Below are positions 23,756-32,670 of a stretch of 64,000 nucleotides of DNA, in pieces (position 1 is the first letter of the stretch; every line of letters begins with the position of its first letter). Origin of the DNA: Myxococcales bacterium (lineage in GTDB: Bacteria; Myxococcota_A; Polyangia; Haliangiales; Haliangiaceae); assembly GCA_016706545.1 (NCBI GenBank), contig JADJJK010000014.1, positions 62,001 through 126,000 of the forward strand, in the 5' to 3' direction. A program made the translations under genes and the position numbers. The notes under the pieces were generated by a model. It did not search any database and was not told the DNA's origin. It saw only the letters and a program-made list of their open reading frames with translations.

Positions 23756-26260
23756 ATGATGCCTCGCTCCACTCGCTTACCCGTCGTGATCGGTGGTCTC
23801 GCCGCCGGCCTCGCTGGTTGCTTCGTCGGTCCTGACCACGATCCGGTGCCGCTGTCCAACCTGTTCGTCCAGCCCTCGCCGCTGGTCGACTACACCATCG
23901 AGGACGGCCAGGCCTTTTACATCGACAAGTCCTACACGGTCGGTCACCTCACCATCCGCGGCAAGCTGTTCTGCCGGCACGATCTCGTCGAGCCCATCAC
24001 CATCACCGCCACCACGATCACCGTGGCAGGTCCCGGCGCGCTCTTTGAGTGCGGCAACGAAGCCAAGCGCTTCGGCGGCAAGATCTCGTTCCTCCTGCAC
24101 GACGACGGAGGGTCGCACGCCGGGCACGGACACGCGGAGGCGACCCTGTCCGTGTCCGACGGGGGCACGCTGCGGCTCTACGGAGCGCGCACCGAGACCT
24201 TCGGATGGCAGCGCATCGCCGCTGACGTCGCCGCCGGCTCGAGCGCCGTGCAACTCGAGCAGCCGGTGACCTGGCAGGTCGGAGATCTGATGGTGGTGGG
24301 GCCGACCGGCTTCAACTTCGCCGAGGCCGAGGAGCGCACGGTGACCGCGGTCAGCGGCGACGGCCGCACCGTCACCGTCGGACAGCCGTTCTCGTATCCC
24401 CACCGCGCCTTCACCAAGACCTACACGGAGGGCAACCGGCAGGCGCTGCTCGATGAGCGCGCCGAGGTCGCCAACCTGACCCGCAACATCGTGATCTCCG
24501 CCGACGGCTCCGCCGAGGCGCTGCGCGTGACCAAGCGCGGCGCCGGCGTGGTGATCCGCAACGGCGGCAAGGCGTACGTCGACGGCGTCGAGTTCTCCCG
24601 CGGCGGCAAGCTGGGCGTGCTGGGCGAGTACCCGTTTCACTGGCACCTGGCCGGCGATGTCCCTGGGCAGTATCTCCGCAACTCGTCGATCCACCACAGC
24701 TTCCAGCGCTGCGTGACCCTGCACGGCACCAACTACGCGGAGGTCACCAACAACGTGTGCTTCGACCACCTGGGGCACGGCTTCTTCTTCGAGAACGGCA
24801 ACGAGGTCAAGAACGTCGTCCGCCGCAACCTGGGCATGCTGTCGCGGCGAGTGGACGCGGGCAAGGGGCTCCTTGACTCGGACATGCGCAGCGAGCAGAC
24901 CCAGCGGTTCAGCGCCCCGGCCACGTTCTGGGTGACCCACCCGGACAACGACGTGTCCCAGAACGTGGCCTCCGGCTCCGAGGGCACCGGGTTCTGGATG
25001 GCGTTTAGCCAGGGCATCCGCTGCGGCGCGGGCCCAAGCCCGCACGCCTGCGACGGACCAGCCGGCGCGGGCAACAACGTGTTCCCGGCGCGCCAGAACA
25101 CGCTGCGCTTCTCCGACAACATCGCGCACTCGGCCATCGTGGGCATCACCTGGGACGGCGCCGAAGACGGGGAGCTGTCAGACATCACCCCCAAGAACCC
25201 AGGCGCGCGCCGGACGGTCTCCACGCACTACCACCACGGCAGCGAGGTGCCGGTGTTTGACAGCCTGCAGGTCTGGAAGAACGTCGCCACGGGGGTGTAC
25301 TTCCGCGGCGCCGCGGCGCGCTTCACCAACCTGCTGGCGGCGGACAACGGTCGGTCGCTGTTCTTCGCGTACGACCAGGAAGTGCAGAACGCGCTGGTCG
25401 TCGGGGCCAGCCCGGGTGTGACCGCCGAAGACGTGGCCTACGGGCAGCGCCTGAGCGCCGACGTCCGCCTCTACTACTTCGCCGGCACGCTCATCTACGA
25501 TGGCCCCTTCCGGCTGCAGGACGTCCACTTCGCCGACTTCCAGCCGCGCTATGGCGTGCCCGCCGGACCGTTCCTCAACATCGGCGGCGCCAACCGCTCC
25601 GTGAACCAGGTGCGCCGCCTGACCTTCGCCGGCCCGATGACCAGCCGCGTGGTGCTCTCTGGCGAGCTAACCTGGGCCGACACGCCGTGGAGCACGGCCG
25701 TACGCGACGACGGATCGATAAGCGGCGTGCCCGGCCTGCTGGTGCCCAACCACCCGATGAACGTGAGCCAAGGCGACTGCACGCACCTCGGCGCCTCGAG
25801 CGTCGACAACGGCTGGTCGTGCCGCTACGGCTGGGGCGTGCTGTGGTTCGCCGAGTCCGTGTTCAAGGCGCCCTACGACGCCATCCACATCCCCATCAAG
25901 TTCGAGCGCATCGAGCAGGCGACCAACGCCATCGTGTCTTCGGACGCGCTGCGCCCCGATCAGCTCACCAACAAGTCCGGCATGATCACCGGCCTGCGCT
26001 ATCGCTACCGGCTGAGCCTGAGCCAGTCCAACGCGGTGGCCGACCTGGTCCGCTGGAACTGGCAGCCCGAGGACGGCAGCCTGTCGCCGATCCTCGAGAT
26101 CGACGGCGTCGCCGCCGCGCGCTGCCGCCCGCAGCGAGCAGCGGCGGAGCTGCCCTCGCTGGCCGCGCTCGACACGGCGGGGTCCACCGCCTATCGATGG
26201 GAGAACGGCAACCTCTACATGAGGGTGTCGCCCGGCGGCGATAGCCTGATCTGCAACTGA
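23756..26260 (+). CDS. G8-domain lipoprotein with parallel beta-helix region
   Basis: An 834-aa predicted lipoprotein. The signal peptide PRSTRLPVVIGGLAAGLAGC places the acylated Cys at residue 21 from ATG 23756 (an in-frame ATG at 23729 would give a less typical, longer signal). The mature protein has a G8-type module in the first 150 residues (LTIRGKLFC ... GGTLRLYGARTETFGW), then beta-helix repeats with YPFHWHLAGDVPGQYLRNS and SFQRCVTLHGTNYAEVTNNV, typical of the CEMIP/TMEM2/fibrocystin-related family. Several eukaryotic members are hyaluronidases; for bacterial homologues the substrate is unknown. A surface polysaccharide-binding or degrading role is inferred. Confidence 0.82.
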   Translation: MMPRSTRLPVVIGGLAAGLAGCFVGPDHDPVPLSNLFVQPSPLVDYTIEDGQAFYIDKSYTVGHLTIRGKLFCRHDLVEPITITATTITVAGPGALFECGNEAKRFGGKISFLLHDDGGSHAGHGHAEATLSVSDGGTLRLYGARTETFGWQRIAADVAAGSSAVQLEQPVTWQVGDLMVVGPTGFNFAEAEERTVTAVSGDGRTVTVGQPFSYPHRAFTKTYTEGNRQALLDERAEVANLTRNIVISADGSAEALRVTKRGAGVVIRNGGKAYVDGVEFSRGGKLGVLGEYPFHWHLAGDVPGQYLRNSSIHHSFQRCVTLHGTNYAEVTNNVCFDHLGHGFFFENGNEVKNVVRRNLGMLSRRVDAGKGLLDSDMRSEQTQRFSAPATFWVTHPDNDVSQNVASGSEGTGFWMAFSQGIRCGAGPSPHACDGPAGAGNNVFPARQNTLRFSDNIAHSAIVGITWDGAEDGELSDITPKNPGARRTVSTHYHHGSEVPVFDSLQVWKNVATGVYFRGAAARFTNLLAADNGRSLFFAYDQEVQNALVVGASPGVTAEDVAYGQRLSADVRLYYFAGTLIYDGPFRLQDVHFADFQPRYGVPAGPFLNIGGANRSVNQVRRLTFAGPMTSRVVLSGELTWADTPWSTAVRDDGSISGVPGLLVPNHPMNVSQGDCTHLGASSVDNGWSCRYGWGVLWFAESVFKAPYDAIHIPIKFERIEQATNAIVSSDALRPDQLTNKSGMITGLRYRYRLSLSQSNAVADLVRWNWQPEDGSLSPILEIDGVAAARCRPQRAAAELPSLAALDTAGSTAYRWENGNLYMRVSPGGDSLICN

Positions 26261-26290
26261 GCAGGCGGGCCGACTCGACGCCAACCCGAC

Positions 26291-26336
26291 GCCGGCCTCG
26301 TTGCTGGCCCCGCGCCGGCCTCGTTGCTGGCCCCGA
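26291..26336. repeat. 23-bp direct tandem repeat, two copies
   Basis: Two head-to-tail copies starting GCCGGCCTCGTTGCTGGCCC, differing only in the last base. Each unit contains GGCC...GGCC inverted arms around TCGTTGCT. It lies between the G8 gene and the permease and could act as a terminator or untranslated leader. Confidence 0.75.
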
Positions 26337-26428
26337 CGCTGGCCGGCGCAGGCTTGCCGCGGTGCGCCGCGAAACCCGCTGGTCAGCGGGCTCGCGCAGC
26401 CTCGGAGAATCGACTAGCGTCGATCGTC

Positions 26429-27907
26429 GTGGGACCCATTGCACCTGATCCAACCGTCCAGCACGCGGATGGCCGCGTGGAGCTACGCGCGCCCGAAGAG
26501 CTAGAGGGCTCGCCGCTGTACAACGAAGACCTGGCTCCGGTGGCGGTGGCCCGCCGCACCTGGTCGACCTGGGACTACGCGGCGCTGTGGATCTCCATGG
26601 CCCACTGCATCCCCACCTACACCATGGCGTCCAGCCTGATCGGCAACGGCATGAGCTGGTGGCAGGCGCTGGGCACCATCTTGCTCGGCAACCTGATCGT
26701 GCTCGCGCCCATCTTGCTCAACTCGCACGCCGGCACCAAGTACGGCATCCCGTTCCCGGTGTTCGCGCGCGCCGCGTACGGCACCGCCGGCTCCAACCTC
26801 CCGGCGTTGATGCGCGCGCTCATCGCCTGCGGCTGGTTTGGCATCAACGCCTGGATCGGCGGCCTGGCGTTGCAGACCTTCTTCGTCTCGCTGGTGCCGA
26901 GCTGGGGCACGCTGGGCGGCGCGCTGCACGGGCACCCCACCACGCTGTGGATCTCGTTCCTCCTGTTCTGGGCGCTCAACATCCTCGTCATCTACAAGGG
27001 CATGGAGCTGGTGCGCCGGCTCGAGCGCTTCGCCGCGCCGTTCGTGCTGGTGATGACCGCGGTCCTCGTCGGCTGGGCCATCTGGAAGGCGGGCGGCCTT
27101 GGCCCCATCATGGCCTCACACGGACAGCTCGATGACCCCGGCAAGTTCTTCGCCGTGTTCATCCCCTCGCTGACCGCCACCATCGGCTTTTGGTCCACGC
27201 TCTCTCTCAACATGCCGGACTTCACCCGGTACGGTCGCTCGCAGCGCGAGCAGGCCATCGGCCAGGTGGTCGCGCTGCCCTCGACGATGACCGTGTTCGC
27301 CGGCATGGGCATCCTCATCACCTCGGCCACCGTGCTGATCTACGGCAAGGCGATCTCGGATCCGATCGCGCTCGGCGGCATGTTCGACAACCGCCTCATC
27401 GTCGGCGTCATCATGTTCACCGTGGTCATCGCCACCCTGGCGGTCAACATCGCCGCCAACGTGGTCTCGCCGGCCAACGACTTCGCCAACGCGTTCCCCG
27501 GCAAGATCAACTTCGCGCGGGGCGGGCTCATCACCGGCCTGCTCGGCATCGCCATGATGCCGTGGGAGCTCCTGGCCAACGCCGAGCGCTACATCAACGG
27601 CTGGCTCGTCGGTTACTCTGGCTCGCTCGGCTCGGTGGCCGGCGTGCTCATCGTCGACTACTGGATCGTGCGCAAGACCCGGCTTGACCTGCGCTCGCTC
27701 TATGTCCGCGGCGGCAGCTACGAGTACCAGCGCGGCTGGAACGTCTCCGCGGTGGTCGCCACCCTGGTCGGCGCGGGCGTGGCGCTCGCCGGCGCGTTCT
27801 GGGAGCCCATGCGCCCCATCTACAACTGGTCCTGGTTCGTCGGCTTTGGCCTCGCCGGCGCGCTGTACTGGGCGCTGATGCGCGGCAAGGGGCCGGCGCA
27901 GCCGTGA
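26429..27907 (+). CDS. NCS1 family nucleobase:cation symporter
   Basis: A 492-aa inner-membrane permease of the NCS1 family (cytosine, uracil, allantoin, hydantoin transporters). It begins with the conserved hydrophilic leader containing SPLYNEDLAPV, then TWSTWDYAALWISMAHCIPT, the substrate-site region and GFWSTLSLNMPDFTRYGRSQ, with 12 hydrophobic helices, and VLIVDYWIVRK near the end. The GTG at 26429 (GPIAPDPTVQ) is preferred; an upstream ATG would add a Pro/Arg-rich segment over repeat DNA. It probably imports the substrate of the adjacent ring-degrading operon (inference), though the G8 gene lies between them. Confidence 0.9.
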   Translation: MGPIAPDPTVQHADGRVELRAPEELEGSPLYNEDLAPVAVARRTWSTWDYAALWISMAHCIPTYTMASSLIGNGMSWWQALGTILLGNLIVLAPILLNSHAGTKYGIPFPVFARAAYGTAGSNLPALMRALIACGWFGINAWIGGLALQTFFVSLVPSWGTLGGALHGHPTTLWISFLLFWALNILVIYKGMELVRRLERFAAPFVLVMTAVLVGWAIWKAGGLGPIMASHGQLDDPGKFFAVFIPSLTATIGFWSTLSLNMPDFTRYGRSQREQAIGQVVALPSTMTVFAGMGILITSATVLIYGKAISDPIALGGMFDNRLIVGVIMFTVVIATLAVNIAANVVSPANDFANAFPGKINFARGGLITGLLGIAMMPWELLANAERYINGWLVGYSGSLGSVAGVLIVDYWIVRKTRLDLRSLYVRGGSYEYQRGWNVSAVVATLVGAGVALAGAFWEPMRPIYNWSWFVGFGLAGALYWALMRGKGPAQP

Positions 27908-27941
27908 GCCTGCTTGCGGGCCGCGCGCAGGCCGCGTGCCT

Positions 27942-29006
27942 TCAGTTCGGCGCGAAGATCGGATCGACGAAGTAGTCCGAGCCCAGGTACGTGCCGGTGG
28001 GGAACGAGCCGGCCGGGCCGTACGCATACACGCCCGCGTTGGCCGGCGCCTCGATGTTGCCGCCAAGGCCAGTGCGGCCAGAGGTCAGCCCGCCGTGCGT
28101 GTACGAGTATGCGCCGTTGGGCGTGTGATACGCCACGACGTACGTCTGGCCAGCGACCACGTTGACCGGCGTGGCGAACGCGCCGGAGACCCAGCCCGAG
28201 GTCGGGTTCTGCGACACCGGGATGGTCCCGCTCGCGAGCTGCGTGCCGCCCACCGTCCACAGGTGGATCGGGTACGAGATCCAGGACGCGGTCGAGCCGC
28301 GGTAGAAGCGCACGCCGGTGATGCGGCCGTTGACCTTGGGGCTGAACTTGATGCCCAGCGCCACCGCGCCGGTGTCAGCGGCCACCTTCACGGCCGGGCG
28401 CATGCAAGAGTCCGTCAGGCGAGTGCGCACCAGGCTGGTGGGCGTGAAGTCCACGTCCACCCAGAAGTTCGTGCCCGCGCCCGAGGTCGCTGGCGCCGTG
28501 CTCGACAGCGCGCCGGTGCGCAGCACGCTGGCCGGGCCCTCCACGCCGTCGGCGTAGCCGCGGAGCCACGTGCTCGCCGGGTAGCCGCCGCCGTTGAAGT
28601 AGCCGGCCGTGGTCGAGTACCGGCCGGAGCCGGTGTGGTACGCGGCCAGGTAGGTCTGACCCTCGGCGATGTTGATGGGGGTGGGGAAGTTCACCTGCAC
28701 CCAGCCCGTGGCCGCGGCGCCCACCGCCTGAGAGGCGGCCAGGATGAACTGGCCGAGGGTGATGTTCGGCGCCCAGTGGCGCACCGTCAGCGGCCCCACG
28801 TTGGCGGCGCTGCGATAGAAGCGGATGCCGTTGAGCTTGCCGGGAGTGCTGGCGCACCACTTCACGCCCAGCTCCACCGGGGTGGTGCTGGCCACCGACT
28901 GCACCTGCGGGGTCGCCGCGTTGTTCCAGATGGACTCGCCGGCCTGCGCGGTCGAGGTCGCGAGGAGGCAGCCAGCGGCCGCCGAGAGGATGGTGAGATT
29001 TCGCAT
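27942..29006 (-). CDS. secreted protein with two DUF4082 repeats
   Basis: A 354-aa exported protein: Sec signal peptide with TILSAAAGCLLATSTAQAG at its core, then two homologous beta-rich domains of about 150 residues. Each has a matching block: GVKWCASTPGKLNGIRFYRS with INIAEGQTYLAAYHT in the first, and GIKFSPKVNGRITGVRFYRG with VNVVAGQTYVVAYHT in the second. This is the DUF4082 module, usually found on large secreted glycan-active or adhesive proteins; here it stands alone without a catalytic domain. A GGAGA-type ribosome site precedes ATG 29006. It is convergent with the permease gene, 34 bp apart. Confidence 0.85.
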   Translation of the reverse strand: MRNLTILSAAAGCLLATSTAQAGESIWNNAATPQVQSVASTTPVELGVKWCASTPGKLNGIRFYRSAANVGPLTVRHWAPNITLGQFILAASQAVGAAATGWVQVNFPTPINIAEGQTYLAAYHTGSGRYSTTAGYFNGGGYPASTWLRGYADGVEGPASVLRTGALSSTAPATSGAGTNFWVDVDFTPTSLVRTRLTDSCMRPAVKVAADTGAVALGIKFSPKVNGRITGVRFYRGSTASWISYPIHLWTVGGTQLASGTIPVSQNPTSGWVSGAFATPVNVVAGQTYVVAYHTPNGAYSYTHGGLTSGRTGLGGNIEAPANAGVYAYGPAGSFPTGTYLGSDYFVDPIFAPN

Positions 29007-29861
29007 GAGGTCTCCTTATGAGTGAGCACTGGGCTCGTGAAAGCGCCCACGTTACGACACGCGCCTTGCCGGCCCGCCTGGGACAGTGTGTTCGCCACTG
29101 GCTCATTCTTGCATCCTGGATCCCACGTTCCTCGACGGTGCTGACAGCGCTGACAGCTCCTGCGATGCGCTCACCACAGGGCAAACCCGACGCGCGCACT
29201 TTCGACGGCGATGACGCTTACGTCGTCTCGCGCGGTTGCAGCGGCGAATGGTCGCAGGGAGGCCGTGTGCAGATCTCGGCGCGCAGCTCCGACCGCCACA
29301 CCCGCACCATGTGCTGCGCTACTCGCGAACGCACCGCGGTGAGCGGACTCTTGCCGGACTGGCCGACAGGGACGCGCTCGGTTCTTCCTGCTGCTCCAGC
29401 TGCTCCGGTTACTGTCGCGCGACGTTGTGCCACCTCGGCGCCCATGGGACGGCTTCTTCCATGGGCGTCTGGAGTGACAGCGGTCATCTGGTTTCGTTGC
29501 TCGATCGGCAGTTCACGCACCTGCGCACTCGGGCCGGCCTCATGGCGGGCAACGGTATCGAGAAGGTCTCCGCGACCCGCGTGACCCGTGCCTGCCTCTC
29601 GACCACCGTGATCGACCCACCCACCGTGCTCGACCCGCCCACCGTGCTCGACCCACCACCGTGCTCGACCCACCACCGTGCTGGGCCTACCCACCTCCCT
29701 CGCGCTCACCCTTGTCGTTACCTGGCGATCCGTTCCGGGTTCTGGGTCCAAAAAACAAAAAACTCAGGTTCTGAAAACAGCAGGGGCTGTGCGGTGGTGT
29801 GGAGAGGCGCGCCGTCCTCTCAGGTACGCCTGCTGCACCGGGCCCTCCTGCGCCTCTCCAA

Positions 29862-29934
29862 GGGCTGTGGTCAACCGCGTCGCTTACGCGCATCACGCCT
29901 GCCCAGGCTCGACGGGCGCGGTTGTCCACAGCCC
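29862..29934. other. conserved hairpin, copy 1
   Basis: 18-bp stem: GGGCTGTGGTCAACCGCG (29862-29879) pairs with CGCGGTTGTCCACAGCCC (29917-29934), one T-T mismatch, 37-nt loop. Could be a structured RNA or a DNA-level recombination or binding site. Confidence 0.6.
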
Positions 29935-30255
29935 GCCACCGTCCACAGCCCCGAGGCTTCCGCGGAGACGCGCTGCGACTTGGATCACGCCAACGCTTCC
30001 GCGGAGGTCTCCGCGACGCGCGTGACCCGTACCTACCCCTCGCCCACCGTGCTCGACCCACCACCGTGCTGGGCCTACCCACCTCCCTCGCGCTCACCCT
30101 TGTCGTTACCTGGCGATCCGTTCCGGGTTCTGGGTTCTGGTACAAAACCAAAAAAAACTCAGGGTTCTGAAACCAGCAGGGGCTGTGCGGCGGTGTGGAG
30201 AGGCGCGCCGCCTCCCAGGCACGCCGGCTGCACCTGGCCTCCTGCGCCTCTCCAA

Positions 30256-30328
30256 GGGCTGTGGTCAACCGCGCCGCGTACGCGCATCACGCCTGCCCGG
30301 GCTCGACGGGCGCGGTTGTCCATAGCCC
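30256..30328. other. conserved hairpin, copy 2
   Basis: The same stem as in copy 1: 30256-30273 pairs with 30311-30328, again with a 37-nt loop. The only change within the arms (C to T at 30323) turns a G-C pair into G-U, so pairing is kept while loop positions vary. Confidence 0.6.
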
Positions 30329-30705
30329 GACACCGTCCACAGCCCCGAGGCTTCCGCGGAAACGCGCTGCGACTTGGATCACGCCAACGTTTCCGCGGAG
30401 GTTTCCGCGATCTCGCTCTCCTGTCCCGGCTCGCTCGCGTCCGCCTGCCGGACGCCTTCGCTAACTCAAGATCTACTATCCAATATAAACATCAAATATC
30501 AACATCACTCTTGACACCTTCCGCGACCGCCAGCCCTCCGCGCCGCCAACCCACCGCGATCTCTTCACCCGCGCCCCCCCACGCGCGGCACATTGCCCAT
30601 CCACCGGTGCATCCCACGAAACTTCACTCCGCCCGCGCTTCCGCGGCACCTGGGGCACGCCAGGCGCGAAATCCGGCGCCGAAAACCGCCGTGCTACAAA
30701 GCCTC

Positions 30706-32522
30706 ATGCGCGAGCCTCTCTCCGTCGAGGAAGTTCAAGCTCTCGGCGAACACATCGCCGAGCAAGCCGTTCACCTGGACGCCGCCATGCATCGCCTGCT
30801 CGCTGACCTGCGGACGTTCGACGCGGCCGGCGGCTGGTACCGCCAGGGCTTTGGCACCTGCGCGCACTGGCTGAGCTGGCGAGTCGGCTGGGATCTTGGC
30901 ACCGCGCGCGAGCACCTGCGCGTGGCCAGGGCGCTGCACACCTTGCCTCTCGTATCAGAGGCATTGTCCGCCGGGCAGATCTCGTATTCCAAGACTCGCG
31001 CCATCACGCGCGTGGCCACCGCCGCCACCGAAGCGGTGCTCCTTGGCTACGCCCAGCACTGCACCGCCAGCCAGCTCGAGACGGTGTGCCGCAAAGTGGG
31101 AGTGCTCGGCGCCGACGCTGCGAGCAAGGCCGTGCGCCCACACGACAGCGAGCGCTACGTGGCGCACACCACGACGGCCTCGGGCATGGTGTGCGTCAAG
31201 GCCTGCCTGCGCCCCGACGAGGCCGCGCTGCTGCTGCAAGTGCTGCAGCAAGCGGCGGTGGACTGCACGCGCGAGCCAGCGGACGCTTCCGCGAAGGTTG
31301 CTGACGTTTCCGCGGAAGCGCCAGCACCTGCCGAGCGATCGGCTGACGTTTCCGCGGAAGCGCAGCGCTCTTCCACTACGACCACCACCGCGCGCCGCCC
31401 GTACAACCGCGCCGATGGCTTGATGGCCCTGGTCCACGCCTACGCGCGCGGCAGCCGCGCCGAGCGCGCTCCTGTTGAGCTGATCGTCACGGTCCCCGTT
31501 GCGCTGCTGCAACAGACCGCTGCGACTACCGACTCAGCCACCGGCACCGCCGCCGCCATCTCCGCAACCACCGATGTGGCCATCGCGCCCGTCTCCTTCA
31601 CCGATCGCGGCGCCTCGCTGCCGGTGGCCCTCACCGTCGAGTCCGACCTTGCGCTCTCTCCGCAGGCCACCCGCCGCCTGGCCTGCGACTGCGGCCTGGT
31701 CGTCGCCACCGTCGCCGCAGCTACCGTCACCGACGCAGCCCCGCTCTCCATCGGCCGCAAGACCCGCACCATCCCCGCCGCCCTCAAGCGCGCACTCTTG
31801 CTACGCGACCGCACCTGCCGCTTCCCCGGCTGCGATCACCGCCTCTTCCTCGAGGGCCACCACCTGCAGCACTGGGCCGATGGCGGCGAGACCAGCCTGC
31901 CCAACCTCGCGCTGCTCTGCTCGCTCCACCACACCTACGTCCACGAGCGCGGCTATCGCATCACGCAATCACCCACTGGCGCGCTCGCCGTCGAAGATCC
32001 GCAGGGCCGCGCCGTCGTCCCGCTGCCGCCGCGCCCCACGCCGACGCTGCTCGGCTGGCCGGCGATCCATGCCGTGCGCGCCGCCAACGCCGCCTTGCCG
32101 CTGACCGCGACCACCGGCCAGTGCCGCTGGCGTGGCGAGCGCGTCGATAGCTGGGACGCCGCCGCCACCATCACGCGCATCCAGCGCCGCGCCGACGCTG
32201 CAGCCGCCCCCGCACCTTCCGCCCCCACCGCGCCGCTCGTCGCCGCACCGCCAGCGTCCCCACCATCCGCGTTCCCCGCACACCCTCACCACCCTCACCA
32301 CTCTCATCACTCCCATCTGTCGCCGATCCCCCGCTCGACCCCGATGGCCACCCCCTGCGCGGCCTGTGGGACGACCTCGACCGCCACAGCGCCATCGAGC
32401 GCTGGGTCCTCTCCGAGATGGAGGCTACCGGCGTCGACCCGCTCTCCGTCGGCCGCCCCTTGCCGGACCACCTGCAGCACCCGTCGCAGCGCCCATCGCA
32501 GCGTCCGTCGAAACATCGCTAG
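30706..32522 (+). CDS. DUF222/HNH endonuclease (13E12-repeat family), frame shift near the C-terminus
   Basis: About 605 residues. Residues 1-200: DUF222 domain (FGTCAHWLSWRVGWDLGTA, ISYSKTRAITRVATAATEAV). Residues 200-225: a linker made of translated palindromic repeats (ADVSAEA twice). About residues 370-415: an HNH nuclease fold, CRFPGCDHRLFLEGHHLQHW, then LALLCSLHHTYVHERGY. The frame holding these domains continues without a stop to 33087 as low-complexity sequence and would swallow the next lipoprotein gene. A different frame from about 32310 reads DPDGHPLRGLWDDLDRHSAI, ERWVLSEMEATGVDPLSVG and stops at 32522; this is far more protein-like and is taken as the real end. The switch occurs in a CACCCTCAC microsatellite. 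Family members are multicopy; cellular role unknown. Confidence 0.72.
31300..31362. repeat. pair of identical 21-nt palindrome-bearing repeats inside the HNH gene
   Basis: A 21-nt sequence (GCTGACGTTTCCGCGGAAGC plus G) occurs at 31300-31320 and 31342-31362, 42 nt apart and in frame; a degenerate third copy is at 31281-31295. The core is the palindrome TTCCGCGGAA, also found at 29958, 29997, 30352, 30391 and, truncated, 30639 upstream. Confidence 0.85.
32281..32318. repeat. degenerate CACCCTCAC microsatellite
   Basis: About four imperfect 9-bp units at the point where the HNH gene must change frame. Slippage here would switch the C-terminal sequence. Confidence 0.7.
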
Positions 32523-32670
32523 GCCTCGCGCCAAGCCTCGTTACACCGATGTTCAGGCCCGACGGCGAGCCCCGACGCGAGCGCGGCGCCAAGGCAGCCG
32601 GCCCCAGGCCGCCGGCCCTTTCGGACCGGAGCGCCGTGCATCACGCGCCTGGGTGGGGCACAGTTGGGCC

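Larger units (their letters stand above)
29566..30415. repeat. tandem duplication of a 390-440 bp unit
   Basis: Copy 1 runs from about 29566, copy 2 from about 30006; both begin GGTCTCCGCGAC.CGCGTGAC. Matching landmarks are CTGGGCCTAC at 29681 and 30069 (offset 388), and the hairpin arms at 29862 and 30256 (offset 394). Copy 1 is longer because of extra 15-16 bp units near 29600-29680. The copies differ by scattered substitutions and small indels, so the duplication is not recent. Confidence 0.85.
29007..30705. other. 1.7-kb non-coding, repeat-rich region upstream of the DUF222/HNH gene
   Basis: No protein-like reading frame was recognised despite long stop-free stretches. The region contains a short array of ACCGTGCTCGACCCA-like units (about 29600-29680), a duplicated unit of 390-440 bp, a conserved hairpin in each copy, A-rich runs (29750-29765 and 30144-30160), and at least five TTCCGCGG palindromes. 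An AT-rich patch at 30460-30515 precedes the endonuclease gene and may hold its promoter. Confidence 0.6.

Noticed and set aside
29018..29584. 188-codon plus-strand frame upstream of the repeats
   Set aside because: No domain, signal or ribosome site; composition like random high-GC translation.
29566..30415. CRISPR array
   Set aside because: Only two long units with diverged repeats, no spacer regularity and no cas genes.
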